Shown here: positions 52,302 through 60,481 of the stretch, in pieces
How positions within the stretch are numbered: the first letter of the stretch is position 1
How the letters are laid out: each line of letters opens with the position of its first letter
Source: Acinetobacter lwoffii
GTDB taxonomy: Bacteria > Pseudomonadota > Gammaproteobacteria > Pseudomonadales > Moraxellaceae
Direction: 5' to 3'
NCBI RefSeq assembly: GCF_019048525.1
Contig: NZ_CP077369.1
Coordinates: forward strand, 1,860,001 to 1,924,000
DNA length: 64,000 bases
Program-made: the position numbers and the translations under genes
The notes under the pieces: model-generated
Told to the model about the DNA's origin: nothing
Seen by the model: the letters and a program-made list of their open reading frames with translations, nothing else
Databases searched by the model: none

Positions 52302-53225
52302 TTGAACATGAAGTCAAATCTAGCACATGAACCACCGCTACCTCAAGGGCAAGTAGTTCATTTCCCAAAAAATGAGCGCAAAGCTATGTCGAATAAAGAA
52401 GAGCGCTACACCAAGATGCCTAACACGTTAATTGATAGCCAGATTATGGCTCAACTGAACGATAAGGCATTTAAGTGTTTAATGTTTGTCATGCGTCAAA
52501 CCATTGGATTTGACCGCGTATCTCACCCAATCGCCATCACTCAATTTCAAAAATATTGCGGTATCAAAAAACGCGATACGGTTATGTCATGTATTCGTGA
52601 TCTGGAAGAACTCGGCTTAATCAAAGTTGAGAGAACAACAGGCTGTCTAAGCGAATATCAATTTACTCCTGACCAGTACCGCGAAAAGGGACTAGTACCA
52701 AATGAAGGTAGTACCCTTAAAGGTGACGGGACTAGTACCACCAAACGGGACGGGACTAGTACCACCAAACGGGACGGGACTAGTACCGCGAAAGGTGACG
52801 GGACTAGTACCGTTGAACGGGACCCTATTAAAGAAACACTTAAAGAAACATTTAAAGAAAACTTTAAAGAGAAAAACACGCAAGAAAATTCAGTTGATCA
52901 GGTTCTAAAACTTTGGACGCCAGATTTACATTCTTTGAATTCCTGGTTACAGCGATCAGGTGAAACTCCGATGACCCAAGAACTGGTGAATCAGATTTTA
53001 CTTGAAGTGAATGCCCATTACGAACCACGTTTGAATGCAGGTCAGATTACAGACACCCAGATGTATTCAAACTTCGTGAAGTGGATCAAACGTAAATACA
53101 CTCAAAAACAAAATTCACACTCTGCAGCACCCGCCCAAAACAACCGCAACGTAAATCAAAACTGGGGCCAGGTTCAACAGTACGCACCCGCAACCGATGA
53201 CATCGACTTGGAGGGCTTAGTATGA
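52302..53225 (+). CDS. Lambda O-like replication initiator, origin inside the gene
   Basis: 307 residues. N-terminal winged-helix replication domain (about 35-125: YTKMPNTLIDSQIMAQLNDKAF, FQKYCGIKKRDTVMSCIRDL), as in lambda O / Rep_O. The middle (about 130-175) is repeats of the type KRDGTSTT, encoded by the origin iterons, then a Lys/Glu-rich KETLKETFKENFKEK. The C-terminal domain (about 200-270) should bind the helicase loader. The TTG at 52302 has GGAG seven bases upstream; an ATG two codons later is the alternative. Stop overlaps the next start (ATGA). Confidence 0.8.
   Translation: MNMKSNLAHEPPLPQGQVVHFPKNERKAMSNKEERYTKMPNTLIDSQIMAQLNDKAFKCLMFVMRQTIGFDRVSHPIAITQFQKYCGIKKRDTVMSCIRDLEELGLIKVERTTGCLSEYQFTPDQYREKGLVPNEGSTLKGDGTSTTKRDGTSTTKRDGTSTAKGDGTSTVERDPIKETLKETFKENFKEKNTQENSVDQVLKLWTPDLHSLNSWLQRSGETPMTQELVNQILLEVNAHYEPRLNAGQITDTQMYSNFVKWIKRKYTQKQNSHSAAPAQNNRNVNQNWGQVQQYAPATDDIDLEGLV
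52688..52811. repeat. Origin iterons
   Basis: Five exact copies of the near-palindrome GGGACTAGTACC at 52688, 52728, 52752, 52776 and 52800; the last four have an exact 24-base period. They lie in the middle of the initiator gene, as lambda iterons do in O. Confidence 0.85.
52824..52887. other. AT-rich unwinding region beside the iterons
   Basis: Purine-rich, AT-rich tract made of CTTAAAGAAACA-like repeats with period 12, immediately right of the iterons. Its place matches the AT-rich element of the lambda origin, where O-bound DNA melts. Confidence 0.65.
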
Positions 53226-53968
53226 ATGCAGCAGCTCTACTTGGTTCAAAAATTCAGATCAGCTCTGAATACTGTGACCGCCACCAGATGCAAAAAGTTC
53301 AACTGGGTAACCAGTCAATTTGCAAACAGTGTGCATCTGAAATCTTAAATCAGGCCCATCAGGATCATGCAGCCTCTGTCAATCAGATGGTTCGTGAAAA
53401 GCATTTTGAAGGCGCGAAGTTACCAGGTCGTCATGCAAACAGTGGTTTTAAGGAATACATCACCACTAACGACGGCCAGAAACATGCCAAAGCTCAGTGT
53501 GTGAAATTCACTAAAGACTTTCTGGAAGGCATCACTCGCAATCTGATTATGGTGGGTCGTACTGGTACTGGAAAAACCCATTTGGCATGCGCAGTCGCTC
53601 GCAACGTTCTGGAGGCGCGTAAATACGCCCGCTACGTCACTTCTGAAGATATGGCTAATGAGATTGCCAACGCTTGGAAAAAAGCCGATGACAACGAAGC
53701 CAACGCAATCTGGCGCTATACCGATTATGACCTTCTGATTCTGGATGAATATGGATTGCATGATCGCCATGAAAACCGCCTGCAACTGGTTCACAAGGTT
53801 TTATATGCGCGTTATGACGCAGGTAAGCCGACCATGCTGATTTCAAATATGACCAAGGATGATTTGGCGACTGATTTGGGTGATCGACTATGGTCCCGGT
53901 TCCAGCATGACGGATTGGCTGTGGTTGAGTGCAATTGGATGGATCGGCGTGTAGGGGGTGGGGTGTGA
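53222..53968 (+). CDS. DnaC-like helicase loader ATPase
   Basis: 248 residues. N-terminal CxxC-type zinc ribbon (about 18-39: CDRHQMQKVQ ... CKQC), then an AAA+ domain: Walker A GRTGTGKTHLACAVA (about 117), Walker B LLILDEYGLHD, sensor motif SNMTKDDL, and Arg-finger-like GDRLWSRF. Counterpart of lambda P: loads the host DnaB at the origin in the preceding gene. Translationally coupled to the initiator (ATGA). Confidence 0.88.
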   Translation: MNAAALLGSKIQISSEYCDRHQMQKVQLGNQSICKQCASEILNQAHQDHAASVNQMVREKHFEGAKLPGRHANSGFKEYITTNDGQKHAKAQCVKFTKDFLEGITRNLIMVGRTGTGKTHLACAVARNVLEARKYARYVTSEDMANEIANAWKKADDNEANAIWRYTDYDLLILDEYGLHDRHENRLQLVHKVLYARYDAGKPTMLISNMTKDDLATDLGDRLWSRFQHDGLAVVECNWMDRRVGGGV

Positions 53969-53970
53969 AA

Positions 53971-54804
53971 ATGCATCATCCTTTAATCCGGTACCACGGT
54001 GGAAAGTTCCGTATTGCTCACTGGATCATTTCTCAAATGCCAAATCATACTTGCTACACAGAAGTGTTTGGAGGAGCAGCTGGAGTTCTTCTGCAGAAGC
54101 CACGAGCGTACGCGGAGGTCTATAACGACCTTGATGGTGACATCGTAAATCTTTTTAAGGTACTTCGAAGTTCTAGCTCGAGAGAAAAGCTGATTGAACA
54201 ATTGATTCTAACTCCGTACAGCCGTGAAGAATTTGAGAACTCTTGGGGGATCACGGAAGACTCAGTGGAACGTGCACGTCGTACGATCATCCGTGCTCAG
54301 ATGGGCTTTGGGTCTGCCGGTGCAACTAAAGGTATTACAGGTTTTCGGATTGATACCAAGCGCCAGTACGGCACAGCTCAATCATTATGGACAACTTATC
54401 CAGAACATCTAAGTCAGATTGGCCAGAGATTGAGTGGCGTGCTCATTGAGAACCGTCCGGCAATCCAGGTGCTTAAGGACCATGATGCACCAAGTACTTT
54501 GCATTATGTAGATCCGCCATATGTGCATGAGACACGTTATGACGGTGCCAAAAATGGCCGGATTTATCGTCATGAAATGGATGATAAAGATCATCTGGAT
54601 CTGCTCAATAGATTACTCGAGCTAGAAGGAATGGTCATGCTGTCCGGGTATCAATCAGACTTGTATGAAGATCTATTGAAAGGCTGGCAGAAGGTAGAGA
54701 TCAAAGCCCGTATCTCATCCGGTCGCGGGACTGATACCAGAATTGAGTGCTTATGGATGAATCCAGCTGCTGCTCAACCAGACTTATTTGGGGGTGCCGC
54801 ATGA
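53971..54804 (+). CDS. DNA adenine methyltransferase (D12/Dam class)
   Basis: 277 residues. SAM motif IRYHGGKFRIAHWI at the start and TEVFGGAAGVLLQK, catalytic LHYVDPPYVHETRY (DPPY), and a C-terminal IECLWMNP. The layout motif X, I, IV is Dam (alpha) type, N6-adenine. The recognised sequence is unknown. A GTG two codons upstream overlaps the loader stop; ATG 53971 is used. Probably protects phage DNA or marks the origin. Confidence 0.85.
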   Translation: MHHPLIRYHGGKFRIAHWIISQMPNHTCYTEVFGGAAGVLLQKPRAYAEVYNDLDGDIVNLFKVLRSSSSREKLIEQLILTPYSREEFENSWGITEDSVERARRTIIRAQMGFGSAGATKGITGFRIDTKRQYGTAQSLWTTYPEHLSQIGQRLSGVLIENRPAIQVLKDHDAPSTLHYVDPPYVHETRYDGAKNGRIYRHEMDDKDHLDLLNRLLELEGMVMLSGYQSDLYEDLLKGWQKVEIKARISSGRGTDTRIECLWMNPAAAQPDLFGGAA

Positions 54805-55061
54805 ACCAATCACTTTCAAAGCTCAATAGCGCTGCCGTTCTAGATCGCGGAATTGATGTCCTCCTAGCCGTTAAAAACACCCCAGTAGCAACAGCATCCG
54901 AAATTCAGCAGCAAGTTATGCCAAATGTGACGAAGCGTGCGGTACAGCGATATTTAAAAAACTTTGTTCAAATCGGCCTCTTATATACCAAAGTCAAAAA
55001 TGGTGAAGAGTACAGATACTACCTGACAGGTAAGGCCAAACAGCTATTTGGTGATGCATGA
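54801..55061 (+). CDS. Small winged-helix DNA-binding protein (86 residues)
   Basis: MNQSLSKLNSAAVLDRGIDV then a helix-turn-helix ATASEIQQQVMPNVTKRAVQRYLKNFVQ style region with a beta wing. Starts in ATGA overlap with the methyltransferase. A perfect copy of the repressor operator lies inside its 3' end. Function unknown; probably regulatory. Confidence 0.65.
   Translation: MNQSLSKLNSAAVLDRGIDVLLAVKNTPVATASEIQQQVMPNVTKRAVQRYLKNFVQIGLLYTKVKNGEEYRYYLTGKAKQLFGDA
55020..55032. promoter_or_regulatory. Isolated perfect operator motif inside a coding region
   Basis: TACCT-GAC-AGGTA, identical half-sites to the switch operators, within codons for YYLTGK of the winged-helix gene. No promoter is obvious here. 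Confidence 0.4.
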
Positions 55062-55468
55062 CCAGCTACTCAATCGCTGAATACAAGAAGATGGTGAAAG
55101 CCACCAGACCGAAAGGGCGCTCCAAGCGTCCTAAGGTGAAAGGCGAAAAAGTACCGAATGAGTTTGAGGTGAAACTGGCCCGAGAACTAAAGACTTTAAA
55201 AATTGAGTTTGAGCAGGAATTTGAGTTTCACCCGGATCGTAAGTGGAAAGCAGATTTTCACTTAGTAGACAAAAAGATATTGGTTGAGGTTGAAGGTGGG
55301 ATCTGGAGTGGTGGAAGACATACCAGAGGCAAGGGGTATATCGGGGACATGGAAAAATATAACGCCGCAACAATGATGGGTTTTCAGGTAATACGGTTTA
55401 GTACAGATCAAGTGAAGTCAGGTCACGCGATACAGCAAATTGAGAAGATGGTAGGGGATTTGGGATGA
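55058..55468 (+). CDS. PD-(D/E)XK-like nuclease, paralogue 1
   Basis: 136 residues. Basic N-terminus (TRPKGRSKRPKVKGEK), then a nuclease-like core: KWKADFHLVDKKILVEVEGG IWSGGRH, i.e. D, then E-V-E, and FQVIRFSTDQVKSGHA. It resembles DUF559/VSR-type endonuclease folds, but the Lys of ExK is not present. Paralogue of the gene at 57215, sharing the GG-x-WSGGR signature. Coupled on both sides (ATGA). A resolvase-like role is possible. Confidence 0.6.
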   Translation: MTSYSIAEYKKMVKATRPKGRSKRPKVKGEKVPNEFEVKLARELKTLKIEFEQEFEFHPDRKWKADFHLVDKKILVEVEGGIWSGGRHTRGKGYIGDMEKYNAATMMGFQVIRFSTDQVKSGHAIQQIEKMVGDLG

Positions 55469-56016
55469 ATGCGATGGTTGAAAAATTTGAACAGTTTGAA
55501 TGGTTGATTCGGGGTACTACAGCAAAGTCACCTAACTTTGAGCCTGTGGTGCATGGGACTAATGAGAAGCCTTTAACGTATCAGGATAAGTTGGGTGCCA
55601 TTGCATCAATGGATACCGATCTGGCGAAGGCAATTGCTTCAGTCATCGTATTTGGCCCAGCAGCTAAAGCTGATTTTGATCATGTACAGGAACACCTGGC
55701 AAATATCATGATTTTAAATGCGGTCCAAGATAAACGTCGTGAACCAGATGGAATCAAGATTAAGGATTTAGCTAAACGTGTGGCCTTTATGGTGATTCAG
55801 TTTACTCTAGATCCGACGTTTGAAGAAAACTTCACAGCTAAAGGCCGTTTATACGCAGCTGGTATTGGTGCTCATCAGATGACACTAAAAGCCTATGATT
55901 GCACATGGAAACAGTATGAAAAGTTGATGGCACTAGCGATTGACTCTGCAATAGATGAGGCAGCTAAAGCTATTAGAAAGTACAAGAAAAATACCTACAA
56001 AGAATTTGAAGCATAA
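55465..56016 (+). CDS. Prophage protein (183 residues) at the late-regulator position
   Basis: No family firmly recognised. Polar N-terminus (FEQFEWLIRGTTAKSPN), helical core (LAKAIASVIVFGPAAKADFD), REPDGIKIKDLAKRVAFMVI, and a C-terminal WKQYEKLMALAIDSAIDEAA region. It is the last early gene before a region of short leaders and terminators, the place of antiterminator Q in lambda, which is why I flag it as a candidate late regulator; the sequence alone does not show this. Coupled to the nuclease gene by ATGA. Confidence 0.55.
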   Translation: MNAMVEKFEQFEWLIRGTTAKSPNFEPVVHGTNEKPLTYQDKLGAIASMDTDLAKAIASVIVFGPAAKADFDHVQEHLANIMILNAVQDKRREPDGIKIKDLAKRVAFMVIQFTLDPTFEENFTAKGRLYAAGIGAHQMTLKAYDCTWKQYEKLMALAIDSAIDEAAKAIRKYKKNTYKEFEA

Positions 56017-56053
56017 AGCTAGTAATATTTTTCTGATTCAGGTATTCTTTTTC

Positions 56054-56155
56054 TATACTGGTCGTATTACGGTTCAACCGAGACCAAGTGTTATCTGATA
56101 AAATGTTGACTGCTAGGAAAGACTAGTAAAGGCTCATCGAAAGGTGGGCTTTTTT
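56054..56155 (+). ncRNA. Candidate short leader RNA (late region), unit 1
   Basis: -10-like TATACT (56054-56059) with a poor -35 box, about 70 bases of DNA with small inverted repeats (CGGTTCAACCG; CTAG-GAAAGA-CTAG), then a terminator GCTCATC-GAAA-GGTGGGC plus T run (56131-56155). Would give a transcript of about 90 bases. No protein is encoded. Confidence 0.35.
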
Positions 56156-56215
56156 GACATTATTTATTCATAAAATTAAGTGATAATGCCTTTTTGTTTT
56201 TGAGCTCTAATTGAA

Positions 56216-56452
56216 ATGGCGATTTTAACTGTTAAAAAACTAGAAGATACTCTCGGTAAATTAGTGGCTGAAGGCAAAAAGCCTGAAAAGATTTTATTAG
56301 GCTATAAAGCGTATGGCGAGCTAATGAATGATCGTAGCTTTTTTGAGGAAGTGGCTGGCTCGGCAATGGATCCAAACAAACGAAAATATAAAAATATTAA
56401 AATTAAGGTCACTCAAGACGAATATCAGTTTGAAGTGAAATGTCAAAAATAG
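56216..56452 (+). CDS. Prophage protein (78 residues), hypothetical
   Basis: MAILTVKKLEDTLGKLVAEG start; alpha/beta with LLGYKAYGELMND and a beta-rich basic end (KNIKIKVTQDEYQFEVK). No family recognised. Ribosome site weak. Followed by a terminator. Confidence 0.55.
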   Translation: MAILTVKKLEDTLGKLVAEGKKPEKILLGYKAYGELMNDRSFFEEVAGSAMDPNKRKYKNIKIKVTQDEYQFEVKCQK

Positions 56453-56468
56453 GTTTAAGCATCAAGGA

Positions 56469-56494
56469 AAGCTCGCCAAATGGTGGGCTTTTTT
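56469..56494 (+). terminator. Terminator after the 78-residue gene
   Basis: GCTCGCC, AAAT loop, GGTGGGC (two G-T pairs), then TTTTTT. Closely related to the hairpin at 56131. Confidence 0.7.
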
Positions 56495-56681
56495 ATTGCC
56501 CTGAGAAATACTAGTGTAATCATACCAAATTAAAATGCTTGATTAACCAGGAAGGAATCTTGCTTAGTTCGACAAAGTTAATGACATTATTTCAGCAATG
56601 AATATTATAAATTTATGTTTTATAAGTGAAAATAACTGACATTTCTTGCGACATGATTGCTTGATTGTCCAGGAGTAAATC

Positions 56682-56795
56682 ATGCTTAGATTACTGATGT
56701 GTTTATTTGGCCTACATGGTGCGACTGAGATCGATTACACGGTTGATGATGAAGAAATCAAGGTGTGTCGGGATTGTTTGAAAGAAATAAAGTGA
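56682..56795 (+). CDS. Tiny prophage protein (37 residues), hypothetical
   Basis: Starts MLRLLMCLFGLHGATEIDYT; ends EEIKVCRDCLKEIK. AGGAG seven bases upstream of ATG is a strong ribosome site. Three Cys and a His could bind zinc. Short, but well started and with a protein-like pattern. Confidence 0.5.
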   Translation: MLRLLMCLFGLHGATEIDYTVDDEEIKVCRDCLKEIK

Positions 56796-56866
56796 CTTAA
56801 TTCAATTTAATCGTTAAAATCACTTAGTAATTAATAGTTTATTTTTAAAACGAGTTAGATCTCAAA

Positions 56867-56959
56867 TATAATACATATTATCTTACCGATTATTCAAAAT
56901 CTCCACATTTTGGATTTCAAGTTTCGCCCACATCGACCCCAATGATGTGGGTTTTTTTT
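56867..56959 (+). promoter_or_regulatory. Candidate late promoter with terminated short leader, unit 2
   Basis: Consensus -10 TATAAT (56867-56872), poor -35 (TTTAAA), then about 75 bases and a strong terminator CCCACATC / GATGTGGG plus eight T (56927-56959). A promoter-leader-terminator unit ahead of the structural genes resembles the lambda late promoter and its 6S RNA. Confidence 0.45.
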
Positions 56960-56995
56960 GACTAAAAATTGCCGAACGTATTACGGCGTATAAAA

Positions 56996-57027
56996 GCCCC
57001 TCGCATTCTAGATGTTGAGGGGTTTTT
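56996..57027 (+). terminator. Second terminator before the late genes
   Basis: CCCCTC / GAGGGG with a short inner stem (GCAT/ATGT) and TTTTTCTTTT. Directly before the first late-region gene. Confidence 0.65.
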
Positions 57028-57048
57028 CTTTTCTTATTGGTGGTACCC

Positions 57049-57222
57049 ATGACAGATAAAGTACAAGCTAAACAAGACTTAGAATTTTGCAGTACTGAGC
57101 TGTCTAAGTATCAGAATCTCAGCAGATCTGGATTGACGCGTCATCAAATGATAGTAATCGATGAAATTATAATTAAGCTGAAAGAACGCATTAATAATTT
57201 ACGGTTCACTTTGTATGGATGA
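57049..57222 (+). CDS. Small helical prophage protein (57 residues), hypothetical
   Basis: MTDKVQAKQDLEFCSTELSK start, ends RINNLRFTLYG; two-helix, coiled-coil-like. GGTGG upstream. The next gene begins inside its last codons. No function recognised. Confidence 0.55.
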   Translation: MTDKVQAKQDLEFCSTELSKYQNLSRSGLTRHQMIVIDEIIIKLKERINNLRFTLYG

Positions 57223-57655
57223 AAAGGCTTATAAACTTTTCACCCAAAAAATCCCGCCAAAAAAGAAATCGCGTGTCAGACCCCTACCCAAAGCTGGTGA
57301 AAAATACTTAGAAGCATTCGATCGATTAAAAGAAATCTTGGATCGGATGGAAATCAAATACGAAGAATATTTTCACTTTAAAAGTACGAAGCACTGGCGT
57401 TTTGATTTACACCTGGTTGGCTATCTCACATTAATTGAAATTGCTGGTGGGCCTTGGTCTGGTGGACGGAAGGGTAAGCTGGCCACAAAAGCTTGGAGCA
57501 TAGATCGCTATGACCATGCTGAAGAAATGGGTTACCGCTATCACCGTTTTGAAACCGGCGATATAAACATGGGTCGAGCTACGGCGTGGTTAAGAAATTT
57601 AAAGGCATCACATGGAACAACAATTCAGACCATTCCCGCCGACGGAGCTGATTGA
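57215..57655 (+). CDS. PD-(D/E)XK-like nuclease, paralogue 2
   Basis: 146 residues, paralogue of 55058-55468. Core: HWRFDLHLVGYLTLIEIAGG PWSGGRKGK and MGYRYHRFETGDINMGRA. The second acidic residue of the EVE motif of paralogue 1 is Ala here (EIA), so the two may differ in activity. Basic N-terminus KKKSRVRPLPKAGEKY. Overlaps both neighbours by a few codons. Confidence 0.6.
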   Translation: MDEKAYKLFTQKIPPKKKSRVRPLPKAGEKYLEAFDRLKEILDRMEIKYEEYFHFKSTKHWRFDLHLVGYLTLIEIAGGPWSGGRKGKLATKAWSIDRYDHAEEMGYRYHRFETGDINMGRATAWLRNLKASHGTTIQTIPADGAD

Positions 57656-58256
57656 TCAGGCTGAGGAAGAGGAAGCTATTCGCTTGGCACCTGCGCCAGA
57701 GCTTAAAGAATGGGTCGTGAATAACTGGCTTACTTTAGGTGGTGAGTTACATAACCCTGATCATGATCATATTGCTGAATTACTGCATGACAATGAAGAG
57801 TTCCTTGCATTCGCCTGGGCTTCATCTGCCGCCGTAGCGAAAAAACGTATGGTGTTAGGCCAATGTGAAAAGGTCATGTTTAACGTAGGTGGCTGGAAGA
57901 AAGCACGCCAAGAACAACAGATGCGGGACTGGTTTGGCTTTGTACCTCAATACCTGATTACTGTAGATGCTGCTTTCTGTGAACAGGCTTCAGATCGTGA
58001 GTTTTGTCGACTGATTGAACATGAGTTGTATCACATCGGAGTTGAACGCGATGAAGACGGTGAAATCATTTATAGCGATATGACCGGTCTGCCTAAGCAT
58101 TATTTGGCTGGCCATGACGTTGAAGTATTCTTTGGTGAAGTTAAGCGTTGGGGTGCAGACGAATCTGTAAAACGGCTTCTGGAAATTGCCAAGAATGCGC
58201 CGTTTGTATCTGAAACAAGTATTGCTGCGTGTTGTGGGAACTGTGTGATTGGTTAA
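57612..58256 (+). CDS. Putative phage metallopeptidase
   Basis: 214 residues. Zinc-peptidase signature IEHELYHIG (HExxH) at about 136-143, with a later HYLAGHDVEVFFGEVKRWG giving the third His and helix. Family of phage putative metallopeptidases. Role unknown, perhaps in head processing or lysis. AAAGG before ATG; overlaps the nuclease gene by 44 bases out of frame. Confidence 0.72.
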   Translation: MEQQFRPFPPTELIDQAEEEEAIRLAPAPELKEWVVNNWLTLGGELHNPDHDHIAELLHDNEEFLAFAWASSAAVAKKRMVLGQCEKVMFNVGGWKKARQEQQMRDWFGFVPQYLITVDAAFCEQASDREFCRLIEHELYHIGVERDEDGEIIYSDMTGLPKHYLAGHDVEVFFGEVKRWGADESVKRLLEIAKNAPFVSETSIAACCGNCVIG

Positions 58257-58302
58257 ATTTTTTTGCCTATCTTGTACGACGTAGAACGACAAAGAGGTGT
58301 TT

Positions 58303-58794
58303 ATGGCAGCATTAAAAGAGCCTGTAAAAATGTTTATAGTTCAGTCTCTTGCTTGCTTTGAAACCCCTCAACAAGTAGCAGACGCGGTAGAAGAAATATA
58401 TAAGATCAAGATTGATCGAAAACAATGTCACAGTTATGACCCGACAAAATATGCAGGTCGTAATCTCAGTAAAAAGTTAAAGGATTTATTTGAGCAAACT
58501 CGCAAAGAGTTTCGTGAAAATATTGATGATATTGCGATTGCTAACAAGGCGTTTCGTTTACGTGAGCTTCAGAAGATGTATGAAGATTCTGGAAAAAATA
58601 AACGGGCAAAACAAAATCTGCTGAAACAGGCATTCCAAGAAACTGATGGTCGTGTGACAAAGCAGGAAATCACTGGTCTAGACGGCGGACCTATTCAGCA
58701 AGAAACTAAAAATCTTCCTCAATATACACCTGAACAGCTTGCTGGCATGACGGCGCAAGAGCTTTCGCGTTTAGCAATAAATGGCAAGTTATGA
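58303..58794 (+). CDS. DUF2280 phage protein, putative terminase small subunit
   Basis: 163 residues. N-terminal helix-turn-helix-like region (FIVQSLACFETPQQVADAVEEIYKIKI), DUF2280 pattern SYDPTKYAGRNLSKKLKDLF, then helical and C-terminal GLDGGPIQQETKNLPQYTP. Directly upstream of the large terminase with ATGA overlap; DUF2280 proteins are the usual small terminase partner there. ATG 58303 follows AGAGG; two codons earlier is another start. Confidence 0.75.
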   Translation: MAALKEPVKMFIVQSLACFETPQQVADAVEEIYKIKIDRKQCHSYDPTKYAGRNLSKKLKDLFEQTRKEFRENIDDIAIANKAFRLRELQKMYEDSGKNKRAKQNLLKQAFQETDGRVTKQEITGLDGGPIQQETKNLPQYTPEQLAGMTAQELSRLAINGKL

Positions 58795-60467
58795 CTTATG
58801 CAATCGAAGATATAGCGCCACTGATTAAAGAGTGGACAATCAATACACGTCTACCTGAAATCATTGAAGAAATGAAACGGCGCTATTACTACCGGATGCT
58901 GATAGAGCAGAATGAACTAAGTCGAGAGGCTGAAATCTACAAATGTAAGAATGATCCGGCTCATTGGTTTAATCACTGGGTATGGACTTATGATCCACGG
59001 GGCATGCCTTTTGGACTGCCGGCGAATATTCCTTTTGTTTTACGTCCTGGTCAGGTTGAGCTTGTTGATTGGCTATTAGAGCGTGAAAGCACCCAGACAC
59101 ACGGCTTAATTGAAAAAAGTCGTGATGAGGGTATGAGTTACGTTGTACTTGGTTTTTATCTGCACCGATGGCTATTTGTTGAAGGCTTTGCAGGTGGTGT
59201 GGGTAGTCGTAAGGAGGATCTGGTCGATAAGAAAGGTGATCCGAAAACGTTGCTGCATAAGTTTCGGGATATGTTTTCCAAGCTACCAGGCTGGATGAAG
59301 CCTAAAGGCTTTGTCGAAAAAGTGCATGACAACTATATGCGGATCATTAATCCAGACAACGGCGCAACGGTTACGGGTGAGGCTGGTGACAATATTGGCC
59401 GTGGTGGTCGTACCACAATGTACTTTCTGGATGAATGGGCATTCGTAGAGCGTCAAGAAGCAGTAGACGCTGCAATTTCTCAAAACACTAATGTGCACAT
59501 CAAGGGATCCACACCAAATGGTATTGGGGATAAGTTTCACCAAGATCGTTTTAGTGGGCGTTACGCCGTTTTCACCATGGCATGGCGTGATAACCCAGAT
59601 AAGAACTGGCAGGTCGAATTTAATGGCAAACTAATCCACCCCTGGTATGAAAAACAATTGGCCACACTAGACGATATCGTTCTAGCTCAAGAAGTTGATA
59701 TTGACTACGCCGCGTCGGTAGAAGGTGTGTTGATTCCATCTGCATGGGTACAGGCTGCAGTCGATGCTCATCTTGAATTGGATATTCAGCCGTCAGGCGA
59801 ACGTATGGGTGCTCTTGATGTGGCAGATGAGGGTAAGGATAAGAACTCCTTTGCTGCACGTCATGGCATCGTACTGCAGTATTTGGATACCTGGTCTGGT
59901 GTTGGTGATGACATTTTTGGCACGACTCAGAAAGCTATTGATGCTTGTCTTGATCTACGTTTGAACTCGTTTTATTACGATGCCGATGGTCTTGGTGCTG
60001 GTGTACGTGGTGATGCCCGAGTCATTAATGAGCAAAACAGATCCAAAGGTATTCCGGAGATTGAAGCAAATCCATTCCGTGGCTCAGGTGCAGTTCATAA
60101 CCCAGAGCAGGAAATGGTTGAGGCGCGTAAAAACGTAGACTTCTTTGCCAATCTCAAGGCTCAGATGTGGTGGTCGTTGCGTATTAGATTTCAGAATACT
60201 TATCGAGCCTTACAAGGTATGCAATATGACCCAGACAATCTTATTTCGCTCTCTACCAAAGACATAAACAGACAGGAGCTTGAGCAACTCAAACGAGAGT
60301 TATCACAACCCACTTATACAAAAAATGGTGCAGGCAAAATCCTAGTCAATAAGCAACCGGACGGAGCCTTGTCTCCAAACCGAGCAGACGGCGTCATGAT
60401 TTGCTTTAGTGATATCAAGTCGCCTGAACGCTTAAGGCCGGGTGGAGGTGGCTCACGTAGTTTCTAA
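58791..60467 (+). CDS. Phage terminase large subunit (Mu gp28-like)
   Basis: 558 residues; packages DNA into heads. Adenine/Walker A region EKSRDEGMSYVVLGFYLHR (about 103-121), Walker B TMYFLDEWAFVE (about 209), coupling motif KGSTPNGIGDKF, and the RNase-H-like nuclease domain starting GALDVADEGKDKNSFA (Asp) with YYDADGLGAGVRGDAR. Matches the Mu-type large terminase. Coupled to the DUF2280 gene. Confidence 0.9.
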   Translation: MTYAIEDIAPLIKEWTINTRLPEIIEEMKRRYYYRMLIEQNELSREAEIYKCKNDPAHWFNHWVWTYDPRGMPFGLPANIPFVLRPGQVELVDWLLERESTQTHGLIEKSRDEGMSYVVLGFYLHRWLFVEGFAGGVGSRKEDLVDKKGDPKTLLHKFRDMFSKLPGWMKPKGFVEKVHDNYMRIINPDNGATVTGEAGDNIGRGGRTTMYFLDEWAFVERQEAVDAAISQNTNVHIKGSTPNGIGDKFHQDRFSGRYAVFTMAWRDNPDKNWQVEFNGKLIHPWYEKQLATLDDIVLAQEVDIDYAASVEGVLIPSAWVQAAVDAHLELDIQPSGERMGALDVADEGKDKNSFAARHGIVLQYLDTWSGVGDDIFGTTQKAIDACLDLRLNSFYYDADGLGAGVRGDARVINEQNRSKGIPEIEANPFRGSGAVHNPEQEMVEARKNVDFFANLKAQMWWSLRIRFQNTYRALQGMQYDPDNLISLSTKDINRQELEQLKRELSQPTYTKNGAGKILVNKQPDGALSPNRADGVMICFSDIKSPERLRPGGGGSRSF

Positions 60468-60481
60468 TCAAGGTTTTTAAT

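Noticed and set aside
52688..52811. Regular repeats that might suggest a CRISPR array
   Set aside because: Period is 24 with a 12-base constant part, spacers are near-identical, and the array lies inside a coding frame beside a helicase loader. It is an iteron origin.
52658..52908. Open frames on both strands across the origin repeats, with short peptide repeats
   Set aside because: They arise from the 24-base iterons; only the initiator frame continues on both sides with a real domain.
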